64,000 nucleotides of DNA from Streptomyces canus (GTDB lineage Bacteria; Actinomycetota; Actinomycetes; Streptomycetales; Streptomycetaceae), in NCBI RefSeq assembly GCF_030815415.1, contig NZ_JAUSWW010000001.1:7874001-7938000 (forward strand), read 5' to 3'. Each line of letters starts with the position of its first letter. The stretch's first letter is position 1. This document shows, one piece after another, positions 52,800-61,201 of this stretch. Under the pieces are notes generated by a model that saw nothing but the letters and a program-made list of their open reading frames with translations, was not told the origin of the DNA and did not search any database. The position numbers and the translations under genes were made by a program.

Positions 52800-53849
52800 A
52801 TGTTGCATCTCTCCGCCGCTGTCGACCAGCCGTCGGCCCATGACGCCGGCTCCTACGTCGAACTGGCCCGGCTCGCCGAACACGGTGTCCTCGACTTCGT
52901 GACCCTGGACGACACCTTCGCCCGCCCCGGGCTCGACGCGCTCGCCGTCCTGTCCCGGGTGGCCCCGGCCACCGGCCGGATCGGTCTCGTGCCGACCGTC
53001 ACGACCACCCACACCGAGCCCTTCCACGTCCAGGCGGCCGTCGCGACCCTCGACTGGGTCAGCCGGGGCCGGGCGGGCTGGCGGCTCGACGTGTCGACCA
53101 CCGAGGGCGAGGCCCGCCTCTTCGGCCGCCGGCACGCCGCCCCCGCCGACGCGCTGTGGCGGGAGGCCGGTGAAGTGGCCGACGTGGCCGCGAAGTTGTG
53201 GGACAGCTGGGAGGACGACGCCGAGATACGGGACGAGTCGACCGGCCGTTTCATCGACCGGGACAAGCTGCACCACGTCGACTTCCATGGGACGGAGTTC
53301 TCGGTGCGGGGCCCCTCGATCGTGCCGCGCCCTCCGCAGGGCCACCCGGTCCGAGTGGTCGACGCCTCCGAGGGGCAGGCCCGGGACATCGCCGCCCGGT
53401 ACGCGGACGTGGCCCTCGTACGGTCCGTGAGCGCCGCGCAGACCCGTGCCGTACGGGATCAACTGCGCGCCGCCGCAGTGAGGTTCGGGCGCGACCCCGA
53501 CGCACTGCGGGTCCTCGCAAGCCTCGTCGTCGACCTCGGCGACGGGGAGCACGCGGCCGAGCCGGGCCACGGCGGGGGTGGCCCCCGGCAGACCGCGCAG
53601 GGCCCGCTGTACCGCGGCGGGCCCGTCGACCTCGCGGACCTGATCGCCTCCTGGCACGGGGAGGGCGCCGTCGACGGCTTCCACCTCACGCCCGCCGAGC
53701 CACGCCGTGACCTGGAGCGGCTCGTCAACGGCACGGTGGCGCTCCTCCAGCACCGCGGACTGTTCCGCACCTTCTACCCGGGCAGCACGCTCCGGGAGCA
53801 TCTGGGTCTGGCCCGGCCCGTCAACCAATACGCGGGGGAAGCGTCATGA
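52800..53849 (+). CDS. Luciferase-like (LLM class) flavin-dependent oxidoreductase 1
   Basis: The product is 349 residues from the ATG at 52800, after AAGGG. The TIM-barrel landmarks are GVLDFVTLDDTFARPGLDAL, LVPTVTTTHTEPFHVQAAVA, TLDWVSRGRAGWRLDVST and the phosphate-binding VRVVDASEGQARDIAARYAD. LLM enzymes use FMNH2 to oxidise organosulfur or amine compounds such as alkanesulfonates or nitrilotriacetate. It is separated from the upstream gene by the 137-bp repeat-bearing gap but overlaps the next gene by 4 bp. Confidence 0.87.
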   Translation: MLHLSAAVDQPSAHDAGSYVELARLAEHGVLDFVTLDDTFARPGLDALAVLSRVAPATGRIGLVPTVTTTHTEPFHVQAAVATLDWVSRGRAGWRLDVSTTEGEARLFGRRHAAPADALWREAGEVADVAAKLWDSWEDDAEIRDESTGRFIDRDKLHHVDFHGTEFSVRGPSIVPRPPQGHPVRVVDASEGQARDIAARYADVALVRSVSAAQTRAVRDQLRAAAVRFGRDPDALRVLASLVVDLGDGEHAAEPGHGGGGPRQTAQGPLYRGGPVDLADLIASWHGEGAVDGFHLTPAEPRRDLERLVNGTVALLQHRGLFRTFYPGSTLREHLGLARPVNQYAGEAS

Positions 53850-55150
53850 CCGTACGACCGCTCAAACAGATCCGTCTCGCGGCGCACTTCCCGGGCGTCA
53901 ACAACGCCACCGTCTGGGCCGATCCGCGCTCGCGGTCCCAGATCGAGTTCTCCTCCTTCGAGCACCTGGCCCGCACGGCCGAACGCGGCCTGTTCGACTT
54001 CTTCTTCCTCGCCGAGGGGCTGCGGCTGCGCGAGCACAAGGGCCGCATCCACGACCTGGACGTGGTGGGGCGCCCGGAGTCGATCACCGTGCTCAACGCG
54101 CTCGCCGCCGTCACGGAGCACCTGGGGCTCGCCGCCACCGTCAACGCGACCTTCAACGAGCCGTACGAACTCGCCCGCAGGCTCGCCACGTTGGACCACC
54201 TCAGCGGGGGCCGGGCCGCCTGGAACGTGGTGACCTCCTCCGACTCCTTCACCGGGGAGAACTTCCGGCGCGGCGGCTTCCTCGACCGGGTCGACCGGTA
54301 CACACGGGCGGCCGAATTCGTCTCCACCGCACGGGAGTTGTGGGACTCCTGGACACCGGACGGGCTGTCCCGGCCGTTCGCCCACCGCGGGCAGCACTTC
54401 GACATCGCGGGCGAGTTCACCGTGCCGCGCTCCCCGCAGGGGCATCCGGTCGTCATCCAGGCCGGGGACTCGGACGAGGGACGGGAGTTCGCCGCCGCCA
54501 CGGCCGATGTGGTCTTCACGCGGCAGGCCTCGCTGGAGGGCGGTCGCGCCTTCTACGCCGATGTGAAGGGGCGCCTGGCGAAATACGGCCGTACCTTCGA
54601 GGACCTGAAGATCATGCCGGGGGTCAGTGTCGTCCTCGGCGACACCGCCGCGGAGGCACAGGAGAAGGCCGCCGAGATCCGCCGGCAGCAGACCTCCCCG
54701 CAGACCGCGATCCTCACGCTGGAGCAGATCTGGGGCGTCGACCTCTCCTCGTACGACCCGGACGGCCCGCTGCCCGACATCGACCCGGTGGCCGAGCCGA
54801 CGCTCACCCAGGGCCGGACCCGGCGCGGGAACACCCTAGAGATCGCCGGGAAGTGGAGGGCGCTGTCGAAGGAGAAGGGGCTGTCCATCCGGGAGACCGT
54901 GATCGAGGCGGGCGGCAGGCAGTCCTTCGTCGGGACTCCGCAGGCGGTCGCCGCCGAGCTCGACGAGTTCGTGCAGCGCGATGCCGCCGACGGCTTCATC
55001 CTCGTCCCGCATCTCACCCCGGCCGGACTCGACGAGTTCGTGGACCGGGTGGTGCCGCTGCTCCAGGAGCGCGGGGTGTTCCGTACCGAGTACAAGGGCA
55101 CCACGCTCCGCTCCCACCTCGGGCTCTCCGAACCGGTATGGAAGGGTTGA
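53846..55150 (+). CDS. Luciferase-like flavin monooxygenase 2 (NtaA/SnaA/DszA type)
   Basis: The product is 434 residues from the ATG at 53846, coupled to the previous gene. Characteristic NtaA/SnaA/DszA segments are TVWADPRSRSQIEFSSFEHL, AERGLFDFFFLAEGLRLRE, GGRAAWNVVTSSDSFTGENF, and HPVVIQAGDSDEGREFAA. These FMNH2-dependent monooxygenases act on nitrilotriacetate, pristinamycin precursors or dibenzothiophene sulfone. Pairing with a second LLM enzyme suggests two consecutive oxidation steps on one substrate (inference). The reductant supply is likely encoded elsewhere or by the first gene. Confidence 0.9.
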   Translation: MTVRPLKQIRLAAHFPGVNNATVWADPRSRSQIEFSSFEHLARTAERGLFDFFFLAEGLRLREHKGRIHDLDVVGRPESITVLNALAAVTEHLGLAATVNATFNEPYELARRLATLDHLSGGRAAWNVVTSSDSFTGENFRRGGFLDRVDRYTRAAEFVSTARELWDSWTPDGLSRPFAHRGQHFDIAGEFTVPRSPQGHPVVIQAGDSDEGREFAAATADVVFTRQASLEGGRAFYADVKGRLAKYGRTFEDLKIMPGVSVVLGDTAAEAQEKAAEIRRQQTSPQTAILTLEQIWGVDLSSYDPDGPLPDIDPVAEPTLTQGRTRRGNTLEIAGKWRALSKEKGLSIRETVIEAGGRQSFVGTPQAVAAELDEFVQRDAADGFILVPHLTPAGLDEFVDRVVPLLQERGVFRTEYKGTTLRSHLGLSEPVWKG

Positions 55151-55154
55151 TCAC

Positions 55155-55937
55155 ATGACGTCGGACGCGTTCGACGAGTGGAAGAAGTGGCATGAACAGC
55201 GCGTCGAGACGGTCTCCGCGCCCTACGGACCGCTCTCGCTCACCGGTACGTACTGGCTGGAGGACTTTTCGGACGGGCGGATTCCGGACACTCCCGGGAC
55301 CTGGTCGGCCGACGGTGACGCGGTGCTGCTCCGGGCCACCGAGGAGGACGGGCTGACCGTCGACGGGCGGCCCTTCGGCGGTGCGGTACGGCTCGGCGCC
55401 GACCCCGGACCGGTGGGTGCCGGCCGGGTCGCGCACGGCGAGCGGCGGCTGGTCGTGCTGGTGCGCGAGGGAGCGTGGGGCGTACGGGACTTCGACCCGG
55501 CGTCCGAGGCGCGCCGTGCGTTCCGCGGTATCGCGGCCACGCCCCACGAGCCGCGCTGGTCGGTGCCGGGGCGCTTCACGCCGTACGACGAACCGCGCAG
55601 CGTCCGCGTGGAGAACGCGGACGGACGGCGGCGCGGCCTCGGGCTGGGCGGAGAGCTGGCGTTCACCCTCGACGGACAGGAGTTCACGCCCCAGGTGACG
55701 GTCGAGGCGGACGGCTCGCTGTGGGCGGTTTTCGGCGATGCGACGAGCGGATCCGGCAGCCACCGCTTCCGGTTCCTGCGGCCCGCCGCACCCGACACCG
55801 AGGGGCGCACGACGGTCGACTTCAACCGCGCTCTGCTTCCGCCGTGTGCGTTCGCCGACCACTTCATCTGCCCCTTCCCGCCGCCGGGCAATACGCTGGG
55901 CATCGCCATCGAGGCGGGGGAGCGCACCCTGCTCTGA
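55155..55937 (+). CDS. DUF1684 family protein
   Basis: The product is 260 residues from the ATG at 55155, 4 bp after the previous stop. DUF1684 hallmarks are FDEWKKWHEQRVETVSAPYG, LTGTYWLEDFSDGRIPDTPG, then FTPYDEPRSVRVENADGR and the C-terminal TVDFNRALLPPCAFADHFIC followed by PFPPPGNTLGIAIEAGER. The fold is beta-rich and the function unknown. Co-location with LLM enzymes suggests it processes or binds their product. It is the last gene of the operon. Confidence 0.88.
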   Translation: MTSDAFDEWKKWHEQRVETVSAPYGPLSLTGTYWLEDFSDGRIPDTPGTWSADGDAVLLRATEEDGLTVDGRPFGGAVRLGADPGPVGAGRVAHGERRLVVLVREGAWGVRDFDPASEARRAFRGIAATPHEPRWSVPGRFTPYDEPRSVRVENADGRRRGLGLGGELAFTLDGQEFTPQVTVEADGSLWAVFGDATSGSGSHRFRFLRPAAPDTEGRTTVDFNRALLPPCAFADHFICPFPPPGNTLGIAIEAGERTLL

Positions 55938-56147
55938 GGAGCGGTCGGCTCACGGGGAACGCATGGATGGTTCAAAGCTTGACGGCCGAAAGGCGCCCTT
56001 GCGGCTACCGGTCGTTCGGCCGAATACTCCCCCTCAGCGCTTGTCAGGGGCACGGCGTGTTCGGAATCCGGACACACGGGCCGCTGGCTGCGCCTCACGG
56101 GCCCCGACCCCACGCGGGCCCCCAACCTCCCTGGGAGGGAACGAAAA

Positions 56148-57053
56148 GTGAGGATCAAGCGCACCACCCCCCGCAGCGGTATCACGAGACGGACCCGGCT
56201 GATCGCCGTATCCACCGGACTCGTGGCCGCCGCCGCGATCGCGATCCCCAACGCGAACGCCTCGGACGCGACCACCTTCAGCGCCAACGAGCTGAAGAGC
56301 GCCAACAGTTCGGTGCTCAAGGCCGATGTCCCCGGCACCGCCTGGGCCGTCGACAGCAAGACCAACCGTGTCGTCGTCACCGTCGACAGCACGGTCTCCA
56401 AGGCGGAGATCGCGAAGATCAAGCGGCAGGCCGGCGCCAACGCCGACGCGCTGACGATCAAGCGGACCCCGGGCAAGTTCAACAAGCTGATCTCCGGCGG
56501 CGACGCAATCTATGCGAGTAGTTGGCGTTGCTCCCTGGGCTTCAACGTCCGCAGCGGCAGTACCTACTACTTCCTGACCGCCGGTCACTGCACCGACGGT
56601 GCGGGCAACTGGTGGTCCAACTCCGGTCGTACGTCGCTGCTCGGCGCGACCGCCGGGTCCAGCTTCCCGACCAACGACTACGGCATCGTCCGGTACTCGT
56701 CCACTTACCCCGTGTCCTCGATCTCGGGCACCGTGGGCAGCCAGGACATCACCAGTGCCGCCACGCCCTCCGTCGGCACCACGGTGTACCGCCGCGGCTC
56801 CACCACCGGCACGCACAGCGGCCGGGTCACCGCCCTCAACGCAACCGTCAACTACGGTGGCGGCGACGTCGTGTACGGCATGATCCAGACCACGGTCTGC
56901 GCCGAGCCCGGCGACTCCGGCGGCCCGCTGTACGGCGGCACCGTCGCCTACGGTCTGACCTCCGGCGGCAGCGGCAACTGCTCCTCCGGCGGCACGACCT
57001 TCTTCCAGCCCGTCACCGAGGCCCTGAGCGCGTACGGCGTCAGCGTCTTCTAG
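56148..57053 (+). CDS. sprB: Streptogrisin B-like secreted serine protease
   Basis: The product is 301 residues from the GTG at 56148 after GGGAGGGAACG. A signal peptide (to about residue 39) and a short propeptide of about 75 residues precede the mature enzyme starting at ISGGDAIYAS (residue 115). The catalytic triad is His147 in TAGHC, Asp177 in NDYGI and Ser257 in GDSGGPL; disulfide cysteines are at 128/148 and 251/278. Mature sequence and length are very close to S. griseus protease B as I remember it. It degrades extracellular protein. A terminator follows. Confidence 0.93.
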   Translation: MRIKRTTPRSGITRRTRLIAVSTGLVAAAAIAIPNANASDATTFSANELKSANSSVLKADVPGTAWAVDSKTNRVVVTVDSTVSKAEIAKIKRQAGANADALTIKRTPGKFNKLISGGDAIYASSWRCSLGFNVRSGSTYYFLTAGHCTDGAGNWWSNSGRTSLLGATAGSSFPTNDYGIVRYSSTYPVSSISGTVGSQDITSAATPSVGTTVYRRGSTTGTHSGRVTALNATVNYGGGDVVYGMIQTTVCAEPGDSGGPLYGGTVAYGLTSGGSGNCSSGGTTFFQPVTEALSAYGVSVF

Positions 57054-57092
57054 GTCCCCGGAACGGCCTGTATCGCAGCCAGCACCTGTGGT

Positions 57093-57125
57093 GAGCCCCC
57101 GCATACGCCTGCCGTGCGGGGGCTC
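57093..57125 (+). terminator. Hairpin terminator after the streptogrisin gene
   Basis: GAGCCCCCGCA (57093-57103) and TGCGGGGGCTC (57115-57125) form a perfect 11-bp stem with an 11-nt loop, 40 bp beyond the protease stop. Confidence 0.8.
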
Positions 57126-57163
57126 GCTATTGTCGCCGTCAACACGGGGGAGAGGACCAGGGG

Positions 57164-57820
57164 TTGGAGTTCGACGACCGGCAACGGCGGGTGCGGCGCA
57201 GTCCGTTGTTGTTCGTGGCGCCGCTGGTGCTGCTGATCCTGCTGACGCTGGTGCTGCTGTGGGAGATCGTGCGGTGGAACATCACCGGCGACCTGGCCCG
57301 GCAGTGGCCCTGGCGGCTGCGGCTCATGGACATGAACCCGCTGGGCGCGCTGCTCGCGGTGGCGCTCGCCGCGGTGTTCGGGCGAGCCCAGTACGCGCGG
57401 ACGGTACGGCCCGCACTGGGCTGGAGTTCCTCCTGGACGGTCGGCGACCTCGGCCCGGACGAGCCCGGCTGGCATGTGGAAGTGGTGAACGGCGGCTCGC
57501 AGCACTCGGTGGTGGAGCGGGTGGACTACTGCTTCGTCCCGCGCGGCGGGGAGCCCACCGCATGGACCGACCATGCCGGGGTGCTGGAGGAGCTCGCCGA
57601 CCGGGGGTTCGTCCAGGGCAAGGACTACTACCTGCGGCTGACCGGCGCCGGGTTCCCCCTGGGCAACGGGGGGATGCGGGCGGGGGCGTACGGCCGTCGG
57701 TTCGTCGGCGAGATCGACCAGCTGCGCCTGCGGCTGCGCGTCACCGACGCCGTGGGGGACAGCCACGAGCGGGTCATGGACCTGATGCGGGGCGCCCGGA
57801 TGGAGCGCCCCGGATCATGA
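57164..57820 (+). CDS. Membrane protein of unknown function
   Basis: The product is 218 residues from the TTG at 57164 (MEFDDRQRRVRRSP) with GGGGAGAGGA upstream. Two membrane helices (SPLLFVAPLVLLILLTLVLL and NPLGALLAVALAAVFGRA) precede a soluble domain of about 135 residues (WHVEVVNGGSQHSVVERVDY; GKDYYLRLTGAGFPLGNGG). No domain recognised. The 3' end overlaps the convergent hydrolase gene by 6 bp. Confidence 0.7.
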   Translation: MEFDDRQRRVRRSPLLFVAPLVLLILLTLVLLWEIVRWNITGDLARQWPWRLRLMDMNPLGALLAVALAAVFGRAQYARTVRPALGWSSSWTVGDLGPDEPGWHVEVVNGGSQHSVVERVDYCFVPRGGEPTAWTDHAGVLEELADRGFVQGKDYYLRLTGAGFPLGNGGMRAGAYGRRFVGEIDQLRLRLRVTDAVGDSHERVMDLMRGARMERPGS

Positions 57821-58684
57821 CGCCGGGCACAGCCAGTCCAGTACGGCGGGCAGCGCCTCGATCGCCCCGAAGTGACCGGTGTCCGGGTCCAGGACGGGAC
57901 GGGCGCGCGGGACGCGGCCCAGGAGCCACTCGAAGTGGCCCACCGGGGAGAACCGGTCCTGAGCGCCGTGCCACAGCAGGACCGGCCGCGTGATGGCCGC
58001 CGGGTCGAAGCCCCAGTGGCTCAGCAGGGCGAGGGCGTCGTCGAGCCAGCCGTACGCCGAAGTGCGCAGCGCCTCGCGGTAGTTGCGCAGCAGCATGTCG
58101 CCGACGGCCGGCTGGGAGACGATCCGCCGGTCGGCGTCGGTGAGCCCGTCGCGGATGGTCACGAGCAGCTGGGCGGGGTCCTGGCGGACGGCGGCGGCCC
58201 GGGAGGCGAGCCGCTCCGCGAAGGCGAGTGTGTCGGTCAGCGCCAGGGTGTAGTCCTCGACGTTGGAGGCCGCCATGCCGTCGAACCAGCTCAGCCCCTC
58301 CGCGTCCGGTGGCGCGAGGGACACCAGCGCCGCCGCCCGCCGTACCCGCGCGGGCATCAGGGCCGCACAGGCCAGGGCGTGCGGGGCGCCGCCGGACCGC
58401 CCGAGGACGGAGAACCTCTCCAGCCCGAGGGCGTCGGCCAGATCGGCCACGTCCCGGGCCGCGTCGGCGACCCGGCGTCCCGGGTGCCGGTCCGAGTCGG
58501 CGTAGCCGGGACGGTCGTAGGCGATGAACCGCACCCAGGGGTGCGCCTTGACCACGTCCTCTGGCACGACCCCGGACCGGCAGCCCGGGGTGCCGTGCAG
58601 CAGCACCACCGGTGTGCCGTCCCGGTCGCCGTACTCCTCGACCGTCAGCCACCTGCCGTCGCGGGTCTGTATGCCGTCGAGCAC
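57815..58684 (-). CDS. Alpha/beta hydrolase
   Basis: The product is 289 residues from the GTG at 58684, six bases after GGAGG; the frame is open to a GTG at 58738. The oxyanion motif is VVLLHGTPGCRSG, the nucleophile elbow is VLGRSGGAPHALA (Ser in G-x-S-G), the acid is in LLWHGAQDRFSP and the catalytic His in DTGHFGAIEALP. It belongs to the large family of esterases and epoxide/lactone hydrolases; the substrate cannot be predicted. It diverges from the slipin gene. Confidence 0.85.
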   Translation of the reverse strand: MLDGIQTRDGRWLTVEEYGDRDGTPVVLLHGTPGCRSGVVPEDVVKAHPWVRFIAYDRPGYADSDRHPGRRVADAARDVADLADALGLERFSVLGRSGGAPHALACAALMPARVRRAAALVSLAPPDAEGLSWFDGMAASNVEDYTLALTDTLAFAERLASRAAAVRQDPAQLLVTIRDGLTDADRRIVSQPAVGDMLLRNYREALRTSAYGWLDDALALLSHWGFDPAAITRPVLLWHGAQDRFSPVGHFEWLLGRVPRARPVLDPDTGHFGAIEALPAVLDWLCPAS

Positions 58685-58773
58685 CTGTGTCCTCCGTCTC
58701 CCCATCGTGTACATCGCGGAGTTACCGTCGAAGTACACACCTTGAGCGCCTGATTCGGACCCTGGGGGCCGTC

Positions 58774-59664
58774 ATGGTCGAGGAGCTGGTGGCAGCGGGC
58801 GTGACACTCGCCTCCGCCGGAGCGGTGTATGTGATGGCGGCCGCGCGGGTCGTCAAACAGTACGAGCGGGGCGTGGTCCTCCGTCTCGGCAGGCTCCGCC
58901 CGGAAGTGCGCGGGCCGGGGTTCACGATGATCGTTCCGGGCATCGACAAGCTCCGGAAGGTCAACATGCAGATCGTGACGATGCCGGTGCCCGGGCAGGA
59001 GGGCATCACCCGGGACAACGTCACGGTGCGGGTCGACGCGGTCGTCTACTTCAAGGTGACCGCGCCGGCCGAGGCGATCATCCGGGTGGAGGACTACCGG
59101 TTCGCGGTCGCGCAGATGGCCCAGACCTCGCTCAGGTCCATCATCGGCAAGAGCGAGCTGGACGATCTGCTGTCCAACCGCGAGAAGCTCAACCAGGGCC
59201 TGGAGTTGATGATCGACAGCCCGGCGGTGGAGTGGGGTGTCACCATCGACCGGGTCGAGATCAAGGACGTCTCCCTGCCCGAGACCATGAAGCGTTCCAT
59301 GGCCCGGCAGGCCGAGGCCGACCGGGAGCGGCGGGCCCGGGTCATCAATGCCGACGCCGAACTCCAGGCGTCGAAGAAGCTCGCCGAGGCGGCCAAGGAG
59401 ATGTCCGAGCAGCCGGCCGCGCTGCAACTGCGGCTGCTGCAGACGGTGGTGGCGGTGGCGGCCGAGAAGAACTCGACGCTGGTGCTGCCCTTCCCCGTCG
59501 AGCTGCTGCGGTTCCTGGAGAGGGCGGCGCCGGCGCCCGGACCGGTGCAGCAACCGCAGCAACCGGTGCATTCTGTGGAGGAGCAACCGGTGCAGGAGCA
59601 ACTGCCGTCGCCCCAGCCTCGTCTGGATCCGGGCTCCGAGGGGTCGAATTCAAGACAGGACTAG
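58774..59664 (+). CDS. Slipin (SPFH/band 7, stomatin-like) protein
   Basis: The product is 296 residues from the ATG at 58774. An N-terminal hydrophobic segment (VTLASAGAVYVMAAARV) anchors it, then the band 7 domain begins at KQYERGVVLRLGRLRPEVRG with DNVTVRVDAVVYFKVTAPA and IIRVEDYRFAVAQMAQTSLR. A coiled region (MARQAEADRERRARVINADA) follows and the tail is Gln/Pro-rich. SPFH proteins oligomerise on membranes and often partner with NfeD proteases; no NfeD gene is adjacent. Exact role unknown. Confidence 0.9.
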   Translation: MVEELVAAGVTLASAGAVYVMAAARVVKQYERGVVLRLGRLRPEVRGPGFTMIVPGIDKLRKVNMQIVTMPVPGQEGITRDNVTVRVDAVVYFKVTAPAEAIIRVEDYRFAVAQMAQTSLRSIIGKSELDDLLSNREKLNQGLELMIDSPAVEWGVTIDRVEIKDVSLPETMKRSMARQAEADRERRARVINADAELQASKKLAEAAKEMSEQPAALQLRLLQTVVAVAAEKNSTLVLPFPVELLRFLERAAPAPGPVQQPQQPVHSVEEQPVQEQLPSPQPRLDPGSEGSNSRQD

Positions 59665-59897
59665 ACCTCACAGGCTGGTCATTGGTTACCCGCACGTAGT
59701 GTTTGCGCTGCGAAGCCGCCTGGCGTGACTGTCCACGGTCAATCCGGAAGGGGCGCGCAACCGCGTTCTACGCGCGTCCGGAACTCAACCTTGTGCGCTC
59801 CCCGCCGGGTTCGAAAGAGTAAGGGCTCGTCAACCAGCCTTCCGGCCCGCGAGGTCCCCATAACCGACCGGGCCGACCCCCCACAGGAGGACCCGAG

Positions 59898-60980
59898 TTG
59901 CAGCACCGACGCATACCCAAGCGGCGGGCAGCCCTGGCAGGTGCGGGAATCGCCGCACTGGTCGCCGCGGGCATCACCTTCCAGACTGCGAACGCCAGCG
60001 AGCCCACGAAGAGCTCCGCACCCGAGACCCTGTCGGTCGCGGCGGCCGGAAAGCTCGCCTCGACGCTCGGCAAGGACCTCGGAACCGCGGCGGCGGGAAC
60101 GTATTACGACGCGAAGGCCAAGAACCTCGTCGTGAACGTCCTCAGCGAGACCGCGGCCGACACCGTCGAGGCGGCCGGCGCCAAGGCGCGGGTCGTGGCG
60201 AACTCCCTCGCCGAGCTGAAGAGCGCCCGCGGCACGCTCAAGCAGGACGCGACGATCCCGGGTACGTCCTGGGCGACCGACCCGACCACCAACAAGGTGG
60301 TCGTCACCGCCGACCGCACGGTCTCCGACGCGGAGTGGGCCACGCTCACGAAGGTCGTCGACGGACTCGGCGGCACGGCCGAACTCCAGCGTACGAAGGG
60401 GGAGTTCAAGCCCTTCGTCGCCGGCGGTGACGCGATCACCGGCGGCAGCGGGCGGTGCTCGCTCGGGTTCAACGTGGTCAAGGGCGGGGAGCCGTACTTC
60501 CTCACCGCCGGGCACTGCACCGAGTCCATCTCCACCTGGTCGGACTCGAGCGGGACCCGGATCGGCACGAACGAGGTGTCCAGCTTCCCGGACAACGACT
60601 ACGGGCTGGTCAAGTACACCGCCGAGGTCGATCACCCGAGCGAGGTGAACCTCTACAACGGGTCCTCGCAGGCGATCACGGGGGCCGCGTCGGCGACGGT
60701 CGGGCAGTCGGTCACGCGCAGCGGCTCCACGACGCAGGTGCACTCCGGGAAGGTCACGGGGCTGGACGCGACCGTGAACTACGGGAACGGTGACATCGTC
60801 AACGGGCTGATCCAGACGGACGTCTGCGCGGAGCCCGGGGACAGTGGTGGCTCGCTGTTCTCCGGAAGCAGCGCGATCGGGCTCACCTCGGGCGGCAGCG
60901 GTGACTGCACCTCCGGTGGGGAGACGTTCTTCCAGCCGGTGACCGAGGCGCTGTCGGCCACGGGGACGTCGATCGGCTGA
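59898..60980 (+). CDS. Streptogrisin-type (S1) secreted protease with alpha-lytic propeptide
   Basis: The product is 360 residues from the TTG at 59898, after AGGAGG. A signal peptide (to about residue 34) and a long propeptide of about 140 residues with the alpha-lytic protease pro-domain (KGEFKPFVAGGDA at its end) precede the mature enzyme at about residue 174. The triad is His206 in TAGHC, Asp234 in DNDYG and Ser316 in GDSGGSL. The GDSGGSLF variant is like SGPA/SGPC/SGPD rather than SGPB. It probably degrades extracellular protein. A TTCG-loop terminator follows. Confidence 0.92.
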   Translation: MQHRRIPKRRAALAGAGIAALVAAGITFQTANASEPTKSSAPETLSVAAAGKLASTLGKDLGTAAAGTYYDAKAKNLVVNVLSETAADTVEAAGAKARVVANSLAELKSARGTLKQDATIPGTSWATDPTTNKVVVTADRTVSDAEWATLTKVVDGLGGTAELQRTKGEFKPFVAGGDAITGGSGRCSLGFNVVKGGEPYFLTAGHCTESISTWSDSSGTRIGTNEVSSFPDNDYGLVKYTAEVDHPSEVNLYNGSSQAITGAASATVGQSVTRSGSTTQVHSGKVTGLDATVNYGNGDIVNGLIQTDVCAEPGDSGGSLFSGSSAIGLTSGGSGDCTSGGETFFQPVTEALSATGTSIG

Positions 60981-60998
60981 CGGTTCGTGGTCCGTCGG

Positions 60999-61024
60999 AG
61001 TCCCGCCCCTTCGGGGGCGGGACT
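60999..61024 (+). terminator. TTCG tetraloop terminator after the second protease
   Basis: AGTCCCGCCCC (60999-61009) and GGGGCGGGACT (61014-61024) form a perfect 11-bp stem closed by a stable TTCG loop and followed by TCTTTGTTTT. Confidence 0.9.
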
Positions 61025-61036
61025 TCTTTGTTTTCC

Positions 61037-61095
61037 CACCCGCACCACCCGCACCACCCGCACCACCCGCACCACCCGCACCACCCGCACCGCCC
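61037..61095. repeat. Tandem 9-bp repeat (GCACCACCC), six units
   Basis: The unit GCACCACCC begins at 61042, 61051, 61060, 61069, 61078 and 61087, nearly perfectly, and then degenerates to CGCCCGTGCGGG. A complementary GGGTGCGGGTGG follows at about 61114, so the array could fold back. It lies in the spacer between a protease terminator and the 3' end of the truncated membrane gene. Likely length-variable between strains. Confidence 0.85.
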
Positions 61096-61201
61096 GTGCG
61101 GGTTTCGTGGTCGGGTGCGGGTGGCCCCTGTGGGGGTGGAGCGCCGTCGGCGGATGTGGGTTCGGTCGTGGCGGTCTTCTGCCGGTTGCCACCGGGGGGT
61201 A

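Noticed and set aside
61030..61200. CRISPR array at the tandem repeat
   Set aside because: Units are 9 bp with no spacers and no cas genes nearby.
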